From Victivallaceae bacterium (GTDB lineage Bacteria; Verrucomicrobiota; Lentisphaeria; Victivallales; Victivallaceae): a DNA stretch of 12,346 nt. Made by a program: the position numbers and the translations under genes. Below the pieces are notes generated by a model. The model did not search any database, was not told the DNA's origin, and saw only the letters and a program-made list of their open reading frames with translations. Location of the stretch: NCBI GenBank assembly GCA_028717165.1, contig JAQUOK010000041.1:1-12346 (forward strand), read 5' to 3'. Each line of letters opens with the position of its first letter. Position 1 is the first letter of the stretch. Positions 1 through 6,303 of the stretch are shown here, piece after piece.

Positions 1-1
1 C

Positions 2-724
2 GCGGTTCCCGCAGGCTTGAAAAAATACTGGTATTCAGGCAATCACAACATGAATATATTATTCTACGATTCGGATGAGGTAAGGGCTTATCACCTGTTC
101 CCATACCAAGGTTACAGCTGGTATTCTGATTATACACAGTTGTCTGAGGACAATGTGGCATTACGGATAACAAGCGGCAAAGATGTTTCAGTAATTCCGC
201 TAGACGATTTGCCGCGTAAGGAAGACGGAGCGCAGTCAGGATTGGCAGACAGCCTGGAAGTAATATATCTTAAACCTGACCATGAACCGGAGCTGATAAG
301 ATCTTTAGAACAAGCTGTTTTACTGGATGAAGACAATGACGGTTTGTACGGGTATTTTGAGCCTTATGATGACCGTGTCTGGATATGTAAAGGTGTGGAT
401 ATAAACGGAGCCCTTGATTATTTAGATGATTGTCTGGGCTCATTATGGGAAGCGAGCGGAGACGCGGACAGTGATTCCTGGGAAACTCAGAGTGAAGAAT
501 TCCATGACGCTCTGCGTGAATGGTGGGAAGATATTTTCTTTTCCGAAGACAAAGAGCGTTTGTCCATAGAACGTGCGGTAAACAAAACCCGTTGGCAGTT
601 TGACAGAGCGACTCTGATGGTCATAAAGAAAGACGCTGTTTATCTTTCCGGCAGTGCTGGAGATGTCGTGAAGCTTTCAGAAAAAGATGAGGCTTCGATA
701 AGAAAAATGTTAAAAGCTGTCTGA
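2..724 (+). CDS. Hypothetical acidic protein, 5' end cut off by the window edge
   Basis: I do not recognise this protein. The reading frame is open to the first base of the window (it begins A-V-P-A-G before the TTG at 17). The TTG at 17 and the ATG at 50 both lack a convincing Shine-Dalgarno, so the start is probably outside the window. About 240 residues are visible. They are rich in Asp, Glu, Trp and Tyr, with an acidic central part (GDADSDSWETQSEEF) and a Lys-rich C-terminus (LSEKDEASIRKMLKAV). There is no membrane segment and no signal peptide in the visible part. The gene ends in TGA and is followed by a strong terminator at 748-790, so it is a real 3' end of a transcription unit. It faces the phage-like module and the insertion sequence but shares no visible feature with either. 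Confidence 0.65.
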   Translation, partial: AVPAGLKKYWYSGNHNMNILFYDSDEVRAYHLFPYQGYSWYSDYTQLSEDNVALRITSGKDVSVIPLDDLPRKEDGAQSGLADSLEVIYLKPDHEPELIRSLEQAVLLDEDNDGLYGYFEPYDDRVWICKGVDINGALDYLDDCLGSLWEASGDADSDSWETQSEEFHDALREWWEDIFFSEDKERLSIERAVNKTRWQFDRATLMVIKKDAVYLSGSAGDVVKLSEKDEASIRKMLKAV

Positions 725-747
725 TCTGAAATAAAATGTGATGCATT

Positions 748-790
748 AGCCTCGTTCACGCGAAAGCGTGAACGGGGCTCTTTAGTTTGG
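748..790 (+). terminator. Rho-independent terminator of the left-edge gene
   Basis: A 13-bp stem (749-761 with 766-778, one T.G wobble, optionally one more A-T pair outside) is closed by a GAAA tetraloop and followed by the T-rich tail TCTTTAGTTT. It starts 24 bases after the stop codon of the left-edge gene. Its tail overlaps the proposed left end of the insertion sequence. Confidence 0.88.
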
Positions 791-836
791 CTCTTTGAGG
801 ATAATCACCCTTATATGTGAGACCGTCAATTCTAGG

Positions 837-2321
837 TTATTTTCTTGCATATATCATCGCCTGTTTTATATCAGGAATGAATAAAAGTGGGTTCTGGTTT
901 TGTGGAGGAGGTGCCTTGAAGCCGTTTAAATTAATCCTCCATGACATTTCAGCGATCTCCTGCCGCATTATGGACAGATAGCGATTAGTTGAAGGACGGG
1001 AAAACGCCACTGTTTTCTGCCACTTCGGTAACGATTCTTTATCAGGTCTGCTTATAGTGGAGCGTCCGGCCAGCAGCAGCATGGAATATGAACAAACGAC
1101 AAACGGAGTCCATGTTTCAACGGCATCCGGAGTTCTGACCATAACTTCATCCAATCCCAGAATGTTCTTTTCGTCGCGGAAATTCAGTTCAATCTCCCAA
1201 CGCCACAGATACCATTGCAGGATATCGGCATCGTTCAGAGTCGGATCGGTAGAGATGATATAAGCTGGATTACGATACAGCAATCTGCTTTTCTGAGTCA
1301 GACGATAGCGTAACGGTTGAACAATAATCAGCTTCAAGTCTTTTTCCCCGGTCAGTCCTGACCTGACCGGTGAGACGGTTTTTATTCTGAATGTATGCAT
1401 CTTATCCCCGGTAGCCGCCGATACTTCATGCCACGGGATACTGTCATCCATCCGCATCATTTCCGGGGTCGCCAACTGCATTCCATAAACCCGTTTACGC
1501 CCGCGTCTGTTCGTTGCCTCCGGCAGGGAAAAAAGTTTGGCGTCCTTGCGAATACGTCCGAGAAAAGTGGTTCTATTTGGAAGATTGCGGCAAATCGTCT
1601 TATTGGTGTATCCTCCATCGCCGCTGATTACCAGCTCACGGTCTGGTGGAACCTGTTTTCGTAACCGTGCCATACGGCTTAGCGCCTGGCGTGGTAAAGC
1701 TTGCTCTTTTTGTCTTTTCCTGTATTCCGCAAGTTCTGCTTCCCCGGCCTGCCTGCCGGGTTTTGCCGCACTTGGACAATGGTAAAAGTCTACCGGGATC
1801 GCCCGGCAGCGTCCGTTGTTTTCCGGTAACGCCAGCGATATTTGCAGCCAGCGCTGGCTCCAGACGAAATTGGCTCTAAACTTCGGTCCCAACGGATCTC
1901 GCCGCCATGATGTGCCGTGTACATTCCTGCCGGATTTACGCAGCAGCGTATCGTCCAGTGAAGCCACTACCGGGGCAGATTCGGGTAAAGTTCCAAGTAC
2001 AGTCTTTCTCGGAACGTCAAACAATTTCCCGACATCAAATCTTTGCTTTTCAAACAAACGGTATGCGGCGCTCCAGTCTAAGTCCGCCCGGCCTGCCGAA
2101 CTCAATGCCCCGGCTATAGTATGCCGTCCGAAATTGATCAGATTGCTCAAAACCAGTTCTCCCGCATTGGTCCAGCACCGTTCCTGCGAAAAAGCCGGAC
2201 GGCACTGGTTCCAAAGGCGATGAAACTCTTCGATCAATTTCGTTTCGTTTTTTTTACTGTGGTACGCTTCGGCATGTTCGGACGGGTCAGAAGCAGCGTG
2301 CCGTCTTCGGCGACTATCCAT
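837..2321 (-). CDS. IS4-superfamily DDE transposase (probably made as a -1 frameshift fusion)
   Basis: This is a cut-and-paste type transposase with an RNase H-like DDE catalytic core. In the 494-residue frame the first Asp is in VASLDDT (123/124) and the second in VISGDGGYTN (235). The third motif is Y371-x2-R374-x3-E378-x6-K385 in YLWRWEIELNFRDEKNILGL, exactly the YREK spacing of IS4-like transposases. The ATG at 2321 has GAGGA upstream, but those bases also encode EEVEW of the overlapping small ORF. The first 24 residues (MDSRRRRHAASDPSEH...) look like an out-of-frame reading of that ORF. Translation more likely enters this frame at the A8 tract (2248-2255), giving a 533-residue fusion with the AbrB-like domain. 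The frame is intact, so the element may be active. Confidence 0.9.
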   Translation of the reverse strand: MDSRRRRHAASDPSEHAEAYHSKKNETKLIEEFHRLWNQCRPAFSQERCWTNAGELVLSNLINFGRHTIAGALSSAGRADLDWSAAYRLFEKQRFDVGKLFDVPRKTVLGTLPESAPVVASLDDTLLRKSGRNVHGTSWRRDPLGPKFRANFVWSQRWLQISLALPENNGRCRAIPVDFYHCPSAAKPGRQAGEAELAEYRKRQKEQALPRQALSRMARLRKQVPPDRELVISGDGGYTNKTICRNLPNRTTFLGRIRKDAKLFSLPEATNRRGRKRVYGMQLATPEMMRMDDSIPWHEVSAATGDKMHTFRIKTVSPVRSGLTGEKDLKLIIVQPLRYRLTQKSRLLYRNPAYIISTDPTLNDADILQWYLWRWEIELNFRDEKNILGLDEVMVRTPDAVETWTPFVVCSYSMLLLAGRSTISRPDKESLPKWQKTVAFSRPSTNRYLSIMRQEIAEMSWRINLNGFKAPPPQNQNPLLFIPDIKQAMIYARK

Positions 2322-2437
2322 TCCACTTCCTCGCTGTGTTCGAACTCAAGCGCCTGGGCCAATGCCATTGGAAAGTTGATGTACCACTGTTCGCTGGTCT
2401 TGCGTTTGATTGACTGCACTTTAGTTTTGTATCCCAT
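2234..2437 (-). CDS. AbrB/SpoVT-like DNA-binding ORF of the insertion sequence
   Basis: This 67-residue protein has the pattern of the AbrB/MazE/SpoVT swapped-hairpin DNA-binding fold: TKVQSIKRK, then YINFPMALAQALEF (in place of the usual ItIPkelaeaL), then EEVEWIVAEDGTLLLTRP. It has a basic tail (MPKRTTVKKTKRN). The Shine-Dalgarno GGAGG lies 6 bases before the ATG, and a good promoter lies upstream. It overlaps the transposase frame by 88 bases. Two roles are plausible: an N-terminal end-binding domain of a frameshifted transposase, and a free product that binds the inverted repeats in its own promoter. Both roles are inferred; the fold assignment is by pattern only. Confidence 0.75.
   Translation of the reverse strand: MGYKTKVQSIKRKTSEQWYINFPMALAQALEFEHSEEVEWIVAEDGTLLLTRPNMPKRTTVKKTKRN
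2246..2260 (-). promoter_or_regulatory. Candidate programmed -1 frameshift site (A8 slippery tract)
   Basis: On the minus strand the AbrB-like frame reads ACA GTA AAA AAA ACG. This contains the slippery heptamer A_AAA_AAA (2255-2249). A -1 slip makes the next codons AAC GAA ACG AAA, which is the transposase frame (N-E-T-K-L-I-E-E-F). Without a slip the small ORF stops four codons after the tract, at TGA. A-rich heptamers of this kind drive -1 shifts in IS1 and IS3 family elements. I could not identify a clear downstream stimulatory stem. Confidence 0.65.
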
Positions 2438-2465
2438 TTTTTACCTCCGGGTTGAAAATTGCCGC

Positions 2466-2501
2466 ATCTAGTACTATAACTAGATATAGATAAAAAGTCA
2501 A
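2466..2501 (-). promoter_or_regulatory. IS promoter with inverted repeat around the -10 box
   Basis: On the minus strand there is TTGACT (2501-2496), a 17-base spacer, then TATAGT (2478-2473). The -10 box is framed exactly by ATCTAGT and ACTAGAT (2485-2479 and 2472-2466), a perfect 7-bp inverted repeat with the six -10 bases as its centre. A protein bound here would block RNA polymerase. The AbrB-like ORF begins about 30 bases downstream, which suggests autoregulation. Confidence 0.75.
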
Positions 2502-2531
2502 GCCTGAAAAGGAAAATTTATCGGATTTTTT

Positions 2532-2541
2532 TATCTAGATA
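2532..2541. repeat. Palindrome TATCTAGATA upstream of the IS promoter
   Basis: This perfect 10-bp palindrome shares the ATCTAG core with both halves of the repeat around the -10 box. It lies about 30 bp upstream of the -35 box and inside the right end of the insertion sequence. It may be a second binding site for the AbrB-like protein or a transposase subterminal site. Confidence 0.5.
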
Positions 2542-2558
2542 TTTCCAGCGGAAAGGCC

Positions 2559-2589
2559 AAAGTAAAGAGCGCCGCCTGAAAAGCGGCGC
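2559..2589 (-). terminator. Terminator of the capsid-like operon
   Basis: On the minus strand a perfect 7-bp GC stem (GCGCCGC at 2589-2583, GCGGCGC at 2575-2569) with a 7-base loop is followed by TCTTTACTTT. It starts 8 bases after the stop codon of the last gene of the module and so closes that operon before the insertion sequence. Its tail coincides with the proposed right end of the insertion sequence. Confidence 0.85.
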
Positions 2590-2597
2590 CAGGTACT

Positions 2598-3044
2598 TTA
2601 CGATATTTTCCGGATCAGTACGCCTTCCGGGTCTTCATATACTTCGAACCTCAATCTCAGGCCGCCGCCGTCTGCGACCGCCTCCGGAATTAGAACCGCT
2701 TTGGGAAAACGGTAACAAATATCCCGTTTCCCGTTAACTGAAGATAAGCGGAGCTCTCCGCCGGTGATTAATATACTTTCCGCGAATCTTACTTTGCCGT
2801 TTCCCGCATTCACGAAGAAAAGTGCGGCAAAAGCCTTATCCGTTTCCCTCAGTTCCGCAGAAACGACAAATTTTACATTCGCAACGATTTTACGAACGGC
2901 TTTGTCTTTTATACAGCAACACTTCGCCTCATACAGTTCAGATATGATATCGAGCCGGGGATCGGTGAACGTTACGCCGAGTGGTTTTCCCCGGTATTCG
3001 ACCCTGCATGGGCCGGTCTTTAAAAAGTCTGTATTGTAATTCAT
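2598..3044 (-). CDS. Hypothetical phage-like protein, paralogue of its upstream neighbour
   Basis: I do not recognise the family. This 148-residue protein aligns along most of its length with the product of 3060-3500: YRGKPLG against YKGKSLG, GGELRLSS against PGELSFVP, ICYRFPKAVL against VAYYFPRAEL, and LRFEVYEDPEGVLI against WKFEIFSDNSGVFM. It is probably mostly beta, without membrane segments. It has an unusual CCC cluster (EAKCCCIKD). GGAGA lies 6 bases before the ATG. It starts 15 bases after the stop of its paralogue and is the last gene of the operon. Its position after capsid and connector genes suggests a head, neck or tail-tube component, but this is inference from order only. Confidence 0.8.
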   Translation of the reverse strand: MNYNTDFLKTGPCRVEYRGKPLGVTFTDPRLDIISELYEAKCCCIKDKAVRKIVANVKFVVSAELRETDKAFAALFFVNAGNGKVRFAESILITGGELRLSSVNGKRDICYRFPKAVLIPEAVADGGGLRLRFEVYEDPEGVLIRKIS

Positions 3045-3059
3045 AAGAATTCTCCAGAT

Positions 3060-3500
3060 TTAATTGCCGGTTTTAAACTCTTCCATAAAAACGCCGCTGT
3101 TGTCGGAGAAAATTTCAAATTTCCAGCGGACGCTGTTATTTTCTGTTATCTCCGATTTATCTTTTAATTCGGCGCGGGGGAAATAATAGGCGACCTGTCT
3201 TTCCGGATCAAGGGGCACAAAAGACAATTCACCCGGGGAAGGATCGAAATCATTTTTCAGGTAGAGATTTCTGGGTTTTTGCAGGCTTTCCGGATTTACG
3301 GCCTCGAATTCCAGGGTTATCGAGTTGCTGACGGCCAATTTCGCCAGGAGTCCGTCCCTGGACCTCAAATAACGGTTTTCATTGATCATCGGTTCGATTT
3401 TCCATTGCGGCATGGTGCCGGTACCTCCAAGGGATTTTCCCTTATAGGCGACAATAACGGTTCCATTTGGAAACAACTTTGCGACATTGATTGAGTTCAT
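3060..3500 (-). CDS. Hypothetical phage-like protein, first of a tandem paralogous pair
   Basis: This 146-residue protein is of no family I recognise. The ATG at 3500 (MNSINVAKLF) is the likely start because AGGAG lies 8 bases before it; the in-frame TTG at 3506 would sit only 2 bases from that AGGAG. The protein shares the GKxLG, GEL, YxFPxAxL and (R/K)FE motifs with the next gene, so the two arose by duplication, now well diverged. It contains no Cys, unlike its paralogue. A 206-base gap separates it from the connector-like gene, and a promoter may lie in that gap. Structural role in a phage-like particle is inferred from context only. Confidence 0.8.
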   Translation of the reverse strand: MNSINVAKLFPNGTVIVAYKGKSLGGTGTMPQWKIEPMINENRYLRSRDGLLAKLAVSNSITLEFEAVNPESLQKPRNLYLKNDFDPSPGELSFVPLDPERQVAYYFPRAELKDKSEITENNSVRWKFEIFSDNSGVFMEEFKTGN

Positions 3501-3530
3501 ACTCAAAGCTCCTTATTTTTTTACTTTCTG

Positions 3531-3559
3531 GTTATATTGTAAGCTGTTGCAAATTCCAA
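3531..3559 (-). promoter_or_regulatory. Possible promoter for the paralogous pair
   Basis: On the minus strand there is TTGGAA (3559-3554), a 17-base spacer and TATAAC (3536-3531), ending about 30 bases before the ATG at 3500. The gap 3501-3706 is AT-rich and otherwise holds only a weak inverted repeat (GTGCGA/TCGCAC, 3662-3692) behind the connector-like gene. The match is moderate. Confidence 0.4.
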
Positions 3560-3706
3560 ACAATTTAGTTTTGTCCATCTGGAAAAAATATCCCCTTGAG
3601 TATTACTTTTTTTCTTCAAAAAATTACATCCGCCTCTCCTGTCACCGCTTACAAAGACTCAGTGCGAAAAAATAATATATATCCATATCGCACAGCGTCT
3701 ATCGGC

Positions 3707-4081
3707 TCAGCCTCTCGATATATTCAAAAGGCCGTTCAGGGATTTGTTCTCCCTTTCGAGAAACGCCAGCGCCCGCGAACTGAATGCGGAATTTGCCGGA
3801 AGCCGGTATTCTCTCGTTCCGACGCCGTCGATCTTTTCCGATATTACTTCTCTGTTCGTTTTCAATTCGTCGTAATGTTCGGCCAGAAATACGGCTTGTT
3901 CGCTGACCGCGCAAACCTGAAAAATACGGAGCGGGTCTATTTCGGAAATTCCCAGCCGGGCGCAAACGTCGTCAGACGCCATTTTAAATGCCGCGTTCTT
4001 CTTGTCCGCGTCAAGCGAGCTCCAGAAATCGGCCTGGAGGTGCAGTGCGAGATATTCGTTAACAAAACTGATGTCCATCAT
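3707..4081 (-). CDS. Head-tail connector/adaptor-like protein
   Basis: This 124-residue protein begins DISFVNEYLALHLQADFWSSLDADKKNAAFKMASDDVCARLGI. That is the helical pattern of small phage head-tail connector or head-completion proteins, in which a residue coming to an end of an early helix is followed by 'W..L....K..A...A...I' and more helices. The assignment rests on this pattern plus its place just after the major capsid gene. Two ATG codons are adjacent (4081 and 4078). GGGAG lies 9 bases before the first, so that one is used. The MCP terminator lies between it and the capsid gene, so it is probably read by leak-through or by a weak promoter of its own. The C-terminus is Ser/Asn-rich without a clear motif. 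Confidence 0.55.
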   Translation of the reverse strand: MMDISFVNEYLALHLQADFWSSLDADKKNAAFKMASDDVCARLGISEIDPLRIFQVCAVSEQAVFLAEHYDELKTNREVISEKIDGVGTREYRLPANSAFSSRALAFLERENKSLNGLLNISRG

Positions 4082-4150
4082 AATGATTTTCTCCCGGAAG
4101 TTTGAATTTACAGGTTAAACGCCATAGAATAAAAAATAAATTTGACCGTT

Positions 4151-4189
4151 TATGAAAAATGGACTGTGCCTGCAAAACAAACACAGTCC
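4151..4189 (-). terminator. Terminator (probably leaky) behind the major capsid gene
   Basis: On the minus strand a perfect 8-bp stem GGACTGTG/CACAGTCC (4189-4182 and 4168-4161) with a 13-base loop is followed by ATTTTTC. It begins 17 bases after the capsid stop codon. Such a site would keep capsid mRNA above that of the following connector gene, as phages often do. Confidence 0.75.
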
Positions 4190-4205
4190 GTTGCGTTCCG
4201 CTGAA

Positions 4206-5360
4206 CTACAATGCAGCCTTTATGGCGGCCAATGCGGCGGCGCTGCTCTGCAGGCTGTGGATGCGGCAAAGACGCTGGTGGGCGTTCTTGAATTCAAGAG
4301 TTAGTTCGCCGAGCGCCATGCGTTTAATTCCGTCAAAGCCTTTGGGAGTGGCGTCTTCATCGGATAACGAGCGCCCCTTGAGGTTGGACAAACCGAATCC
4401 GGCAACGTCCATAATCCAGGCGTCAGTATCCGGCACGTCCGGATCGGCCATGATCGTCATGGCGCGGCCGTTGATCTCATTGACCACTACCGCCACATAA
4501 GCGCCGCGTTTGTCATCGGCGCGGACGATCTGCAGTTTGTCGCGGAACTCGTTGGACAAAACGCGGGCCTGGCCGGGGGAACAAAGGATCTGTGAAGGTT
4601 CCCCGCCTTCGCTCAAAATACTTTGAGCTGCGTCATTGACCATGAAACTGTCGAGAGCGGAGCTTGAGGCATCCACTTCCAGACAACCGGAGCTGGTGCC
4701 GTAATAGTACAGTCCGCCGATTTCGCCGGTGGCGCCGGAAGCTGCCTGAACCCGGCGGCCGAACAGGGCGACGCGATTAAGGTCGCGGGCGGTTTCTCCC
4801 AGAGCAAAAGCGGTCTGGCGGTTGATCTGGTTATCGACATTGCCCAGAATGTTGATCGCCAGAGCGGAACCGGTGAGGACGATATCCTTGCGGAAGATCT
4901 GAGTACAGTTGTAATTGGTATTGCTCAGATGATAGGATTCCTCGCCGTCGCCGTTGGTGGTGCCTTCGCTCATGGGCGAGCTCACGATGCTCAGGATGTC
5001 CCCTTCCGCCGGGGTTGTAGTGCTCGAACCGTTGGCTGCCGCCAGGGCAACAGTGAAAGTGGTGGCGCTGTCAATGGAGGCAACCCGGAACAATGCCGAA
5101 TCATTCTTGATGACCAGCAGGGTGCCGACTTTCAGTTTGGCGACGTCGGCGGCGGATGCGGTTACGACCAGTCCTGACAGGGATATCGCGGTCACGGCGC
5201 GGCCGGCGATCTGGTCTTCAAGCCATTCATGTTTCTGTTGAGTGGCGTCTTCGACTCGTTTGAAGTTGGAAATAAAACGGGGCTCATCCTTGATCACGGT
5301 TGAGAGGACATCGGTGAGGTCACGTTTTTTTTCTGAGAAACTGTAGGTGTACAATGCCAT
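4206..5360 (-). CDS. Major capsid protein, SU10/DUF5309-like
   Basis: This is the shell protein of an icosahedral phage-type head with the HK97 fold. The 384-residue sequence follows the SU10-type (DUF5309) capsid pattern. The N-terminal part (1-50, TYSFSEKKRDLTDVLSTVIKDEPRFISNF) leads to an inserted beta domain (about 53-128, AVTAISLSGLVVTAS through FRVASIDSATTFTV). Then comes the hallmark E-G-T-T...NTNYNCTQIFRKDIVLTGSALAI stretch (132-169), and a core with ALGETARDLNRVALFGRRV, an MxxMMADP-like segment (RAMTIMADPDVPDTDAWIMD) and a helical C-terminus. AAGGA lies about 8 bases before the ATG. The gene follows the scaffold-like gene by 19 bases and has a terminator behind it. No protease gene or visible cleavage site accompanies it. 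The length is normal for the family and there is no sign of decay. Confidence 0.87.
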   Translation of the reverse strand: MALYTYSFSEKKRDLTDVLSTVIKDEPRFISNFKRVEDATQQKHEWLEDQIAGRAVTAISLSGLVVTASAADVAKLKVGTLLVIKNDSALFRVASIDSATTFTVALAAANGSSTTTPAEGDILSIVSSPMSEGTTNGDGEESYHLSNTNYNCTQIFRKDIVLTGSALAINILGNVDNQINRQTAFALGETARDLNRVALFGRRVQAASGATGEIGGLYYYGTSSGCLEVDASSSALDSFMVNDAAQSILSEGGEPSQILCSPGQARVLSNEFRDKLQIVRADDKRGAYVAVVVNEINGRAMTIMADPDVPDTDAWIMDVAGFGLSNLKGRSLSDEDATPKGFDGIKRMALGELTLEFKNAHQRLCRIHSLQSSAAALAAIKAAL

Positions 5361-5379
5361 AATTTTTTTCCTTGTTTTT

Positions 5380-5994
5380 TTAATTGATTATTTCGGGGGC
5401 GTTCGCGAGCATTGCGACAACGTCTCCGCTTTGTTTGGCGTCGGAAAATTTCATTTCATGTCCGCCCGGATTGCTGCCGCTGCCGGGACGAAGGTCGAGG
5501 CTGAACAGTTTCGGGATACTGCTCATCAGGCCGGTCATGAATTCGTCAACCTGTTCGGGCGTTTCCACTGAAACGTTCGCCTGTTTGAGCAGAAAACCGA
5601 GATATTCCGGGTCGTTGAACTGTTTTTCCTTGGCGAGTTTTGTGACTTTCTGCAGAAACTTGATCTGCTCGAGTTCCTGCTGCGAAGAATCCCTCTGGCT
5701 GGTCAGTGAGGAAATGTGTTCGCGCAACTGTCTGACTTCGGAATTGTAATTCTTCTGCAGGCGTTCCTGTTCTGACAAGTCGCGGTTTTCCAGTTCATCA
5801 AGGCGTGAACTCAACTTACCAAGGGTACTGTTCAGTTCAGTGTTCTGTTCCTCGATGCTTTTGCGTTTCGCTATTTCCGCGTCCAGACGGCTTTTGGGAA
5901 TTCCCTGGGGGCGAAATTCACTAAGTGACTGGCGATCTTCGGGCGAGAGCGGCTGTCCTTCAATCACTTTTTTGAGAATTTCCGTTACATCCAT
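5380..5994 (-). CDS. Capsid scaffold-like coiled-coil protein
   Basis: This 204-residue protein has the layout of phage scaffolding proteins of the Gp20 kind. A short N-terminal helix is followed by RPQGIPKSRLDAEIAKRKSIEEQ (29-50), then a long coiled coil (about 40-115, rich in E, Q, K, R and L). A more compact helical segment (113-165) and a flexible Gly/Ser-rich C-terminal region (RPGSGSNPGGHEM) end in a hydrophobic helix (DVVAMLANAPEIIN). In phages such proteins guide capsid assembly inside the shell and are later lost. It lies directly upstream of the capsid gene (19-base gap), the canonical position. AAGGAG lies 6 bases before the ATG. It is the first gene of the module; no portal or protease gene precedes it. 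Confidence 0.75.
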   Translation of the reverse strand: MDVTEILKKVIEGQPLSPEDRQSLSEFRPQGIPKSRLDAEIAKRKSIEEQNTELNSTLGKLSSRLDELENRDLSEQERLQKNYNSEVRQLREHISSLTSQRDSSQQELEQIKFLQKVTKLAKEKQFNDPEYLGFLLKQANVSVETPEQVDEFMTGLMSSIPKLFSLDLRPGSGSNPGGHEMKFSDAKQSGDVVAMLANAPEIIN

Positions 5995-6060
5995 TTACTT
6001 CTCCTTTTTTTGTTTCTGATTTATGGCGGCACAGCTTTTTTACGTGAGTGACCACGCTTT

Positions 6061-6104
6061 AAACCTGAAAAAAATGTCAACCGCACGGAAATAAAAACCT
6101 GAAA
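6061..6104 (-). promoter_or_regulatory. Leader of the capsid module with paired AAACCTGAAA repeats
   Basis: The direct repeat AAACCTGAAA occurs at 6061-6070 and 6095-6104 (34 bp apart). Between them, on the minus strand, lies a consensus -35 (TTGACA, 6079-6074) without a recognisable -10 at 16-18 bases. A weaker promoter-like pair, TTGTCC-17-TATGTA, lies further upstream (about 6163-6135). The combination of a perfect -35, no -10 and flanking repeats would fit a regulated operon promoter. The rest of 5995-6303 holds only a 7-bp hairpin with a GAAA loop (6230-6247) and AT-rich sequence. Confidence 0.35.
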
Positions 6105-6303
6105 TCAAGCACAAAAAAGACTGGAAATATGAATTTACATAAAACTAACGAAGAGTATGGACAAAAGAGACTGTAAGCTTTTATCGGGAAAAATATTTTT
6201 AAAGCAGATTTTTTATGAGAAATATAAGAACAAGCTGAAAAGCTTGTAGTAAAAAACCGGCGTTTGATAAAATAAGTGACTGAACTCTGATTATTTAAAA
6301 GGG

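Larger units (their letters stand above)
777..2570 (-). mobile_element. IS4-superfamily insertion sequence with AbrB-like ORF and transposase
   Basis: The element carries an AbrB-like ORF and a DDE transposase on the minus strand, with their own promoter. The proposed ends are an inverted repeat: GCTCTTTAGTTTGGC at 777-791 and, read on the minus strand, GCTCTTTACTTTGGC at 2570-2556 (14 of 15 identical). Weaker similarity continues inward (CTTT, then GATAATC against AAATATC). This gives a length of about 1.79 kb. No target-site duplication is visible next to these ends. Each end also serves as the T-rich tail of a neighbouring host terminator, so the ends are less certain than the gene content. 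Confidence 0.6.

Noticed and set aside
837..2223. Several plus-strand ORFs opposite the transposase
   Set aside because: They are mirror frames of a clear DDE transposase with the YREK motif on the minus strand.
3060..3506. TTG start at 3506 for the first paralogue
   Set aside because: It lies only 2 bases from the AGGAG site; the ATG at 3500 has proper spacing.
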